64,000 bases of DNA. It comes from Novosphingobium pentaromativorans US6-1. GTDB lineage: Bacteria; Pseudomonadota; Alphaproteobacteria; Sphingomonadales; Sphingomonadaceae. Below the pieces are notes generated by a model. That model was not told the origin of the DNA and searched no databases. It worked only from the letters and a program-made list of their open reading frames with translations. The stretch covers positions 1,815,501-1,879,500 of the forward strand of contig NZ_CP009291.1 of assembly GCF_000767465.1 (NCBI RefSeq), in the 5' to 3' direction. This document shows, one piece after another, positions 63,295 to 64,000 of this stretch (position 1 is its first letter; every line of letters starts with the position of its first letter). Made by a program: the position numbers and the translations under genes.

Positions 63295-63310
63295 TCTCGA
63301 CCGCACCATC
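63295..63310. repeat. attR-like repeat of tRNA-Leu 3' end
   Basis: Exact copy of the last bases of tRNA-Leu plus TC, marking the right border of the insertion. Confidence 0.8.
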
Positions 63311-63337
63311 CCCTGAATTGACGAAACAATTCAGGGG
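63310..63337 (+). terminator. Hairpin after the right border, probably the original tRNA terminator
   Basis: CCCCTGAATTG pairs with CAATTCAGGGG around ACGAAA. Before insertion it would have stood directly after tRNA-Leu. Confidence 0.6.
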
Positions 63338-63421
63338 CCTGAGGCAAGGGCGCAGACCAGCCTCTCCCCTACCGGAAAGCCTCTCCCCTACCGAAAATGG
63401 CCAGCGGAATTTTCCGGACGG

Positions 63422-64000
63422 TCAGGCGACCGCAAGCCGGGGCGCGGCTTCGATCTGTTCCTCGCCCCGCGTTTCGAGCAGGTCACGCACCACCGCATAA
63501 GTGCGATCATCGTCGACATCGATCGCCTGGCTGCCATCTCCGAGAATGACCGCGCCGACCTTCAGCGCAAGGCGCCGGGAAGCCCGCGCAATCGCCCCAC
63601 AGAGCGTCTCCATCCCGAGCATGACCCGCAGGAGGCCAAGCACTCCGGTTGCGCGCGCGATACGCTGGCCGCTGCGGTCGCCGCGAAACACCTCGATGGC
63701 TCGCAACGCGGCAGGTCCTGACATGCCGTAAAGATCGCAGGCGGCGAATTCACCGTCACGCAGCCGGAGATAATGGCCGTGGCCTGCGCGGTGGGCAGCC
63801 TCCACCCATTCGCGACGGGTAAGGGCAAAGGCGATGTCGGCCGTCTCCAGCGTATCGAGCAGGGCATCGATCGACGACTCGCTCAGCAGCGCGTGATCGG
63901 CAGTGGTCACGATCACCGGCCCTTCCCAGCCTTCGGCGGCAGCGCGCACGCTATCCGCCAGGCTGTCACGCGCGGGAACGAGCGCCACCGTACCGCGCCC
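63422..64000 (-). CDS. Nucleotidyltransferase (NTP-transferase/MobA-like), C-terminal part
   Basis: The reading is open to the window edge, so the 5' end is missing. The segment VIVTTADHALLSESSIDALL matches the second half of GT-A-type NTP transferases, with TTADHA as the Asp-containing metal motif. About 193 residues are present. Substrate unknown; sphingomonads carry such a gene in phospholipid and sugar-nucleotide contexts. Confidence 0.75.
   Translation of the reverse strand, partial: GRGTVALVPARDSLADSVRAAAEGWEGPVIVTTADHALLSESSIDALLDTLETADIAFALTRREWVEAAHRAGHGHYLRLRDGEFAACDLYGMSGPAALRAIEVFRGDRSGQRIARATGVLGLLRVMLGMETLCGAIARASRRLALKVGAVILGDGSQAIDVDDDRTYAVVRDLLETRGEEQIEAAPRLAVA

Larger units (their letters stand above)
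62133..63310. mobile_element. Mini-element inserted at tRNA-Leu, 1.2 kb, no integrase
   Basis: The stretch between two exact copies of TCTCGACCGCACCATC (in the tRNA and at 63295) is about 1.16 kb. It is plainly AT-richer than its surroundings, holds one gene, and has paired direct repeats near both ends. This is the form left by a site-specific integrative element using the tRNA 3' end, but no integrase or excisionase reading is visible. It could be a decayed island or one moved in trans. Confidence 0.75.

Overview
The window looks like chromosomal DNA of a Sphingomonadales alphaproteobacterium, most like Novosphingobium or Sphingobium. The evidence is high GC, two TonB-dependent receptors of the sphingomonad type, an RcdA (DUF1465) cell-cycle adaptor, short DUF465 proteins, an orphan PycTM-type membrane protein, and a core run of ptsP, a rodZ-like gene, cpoB, tilS, nadA, metX/metW, hisC, a prephenate dehydrogenase gene, ftsE/ftsX and an MJ0042 zinc-ribbon gene. 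The genus is inferred from gene content; no marker gene for species is present.

Bases 1-34200 are an accessory catabolic region. In order it holds: the start of an SMP-30/gluconolactonase gene, a zinc alcohol dehydrogenase, a LysR regulator, a CoA-acylating semialdehyde dehydrogenase with a [2Fe-2S] ferredoxin, a second LysR regulator, a long same-strand run (two E1 subunits of a 2-oxoacid dehydrogenase, a free lipoyl domain, a DUF35 protein, a thiolase-like protein, an enoyl-CoA hydratase, an acyl-CoA ligase, an isocitrate-lyase-superfamily enzyme and a cupin), a P450, another cupin, a VOC protein, a class III CoA-transferase, a Rieske oxygenase, a rubredoxin, a P450, an amidohydrolase, two more P450s, a flavin monooxygenase, an MFS transporter, a D-aminoacylase-type amidohydrolase, and a TetR gene divergent from a TonB receptor gene. 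Together these suggest uptake of a hydrophobic, probably cyclic or branched compound, oxygenation by P450, Rieske and flavin enzymes, CoA activation, beta-oxidation or retro-aldol shortening, and oxidation of a 2-oxoacid or semialdehyde end product. The substrate cannot be read from sequence.

Bases 34200-43100 are mixed: a LuxR-type regulator with a degenerate receiver, the PycTM-like membrane protein beside glutamate dehydrogenase, a small basic protein, and a second uptake unit (TonB receptor, alpha/beta hydrolase, MFS transporter) divergent from its own TetR gene. Bases 43200-61900 are mostly housekeeping: an L,D-transpeptidase, the ptsP to tilS run, nadA, methionine, histidine and tyrosine biosynthesis, a lipid acyltransferase and the ftsEX division pair.

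At 62060 there is a tRNA-Leu(GAG). Its 3' end is repeated exactly (16 bp) at 63295, bounding a 1.2 kb AT-richer insertion with no integrase. The insertion carries paired direct repeats near both ends, its own hairpin just after the tRNA, and one gene for a protein with a HEPN-like R-N-x3-H motif. This mini-element is the most unusual structure in the window. The window closes inside a nucleotidyltransferase-like gene.
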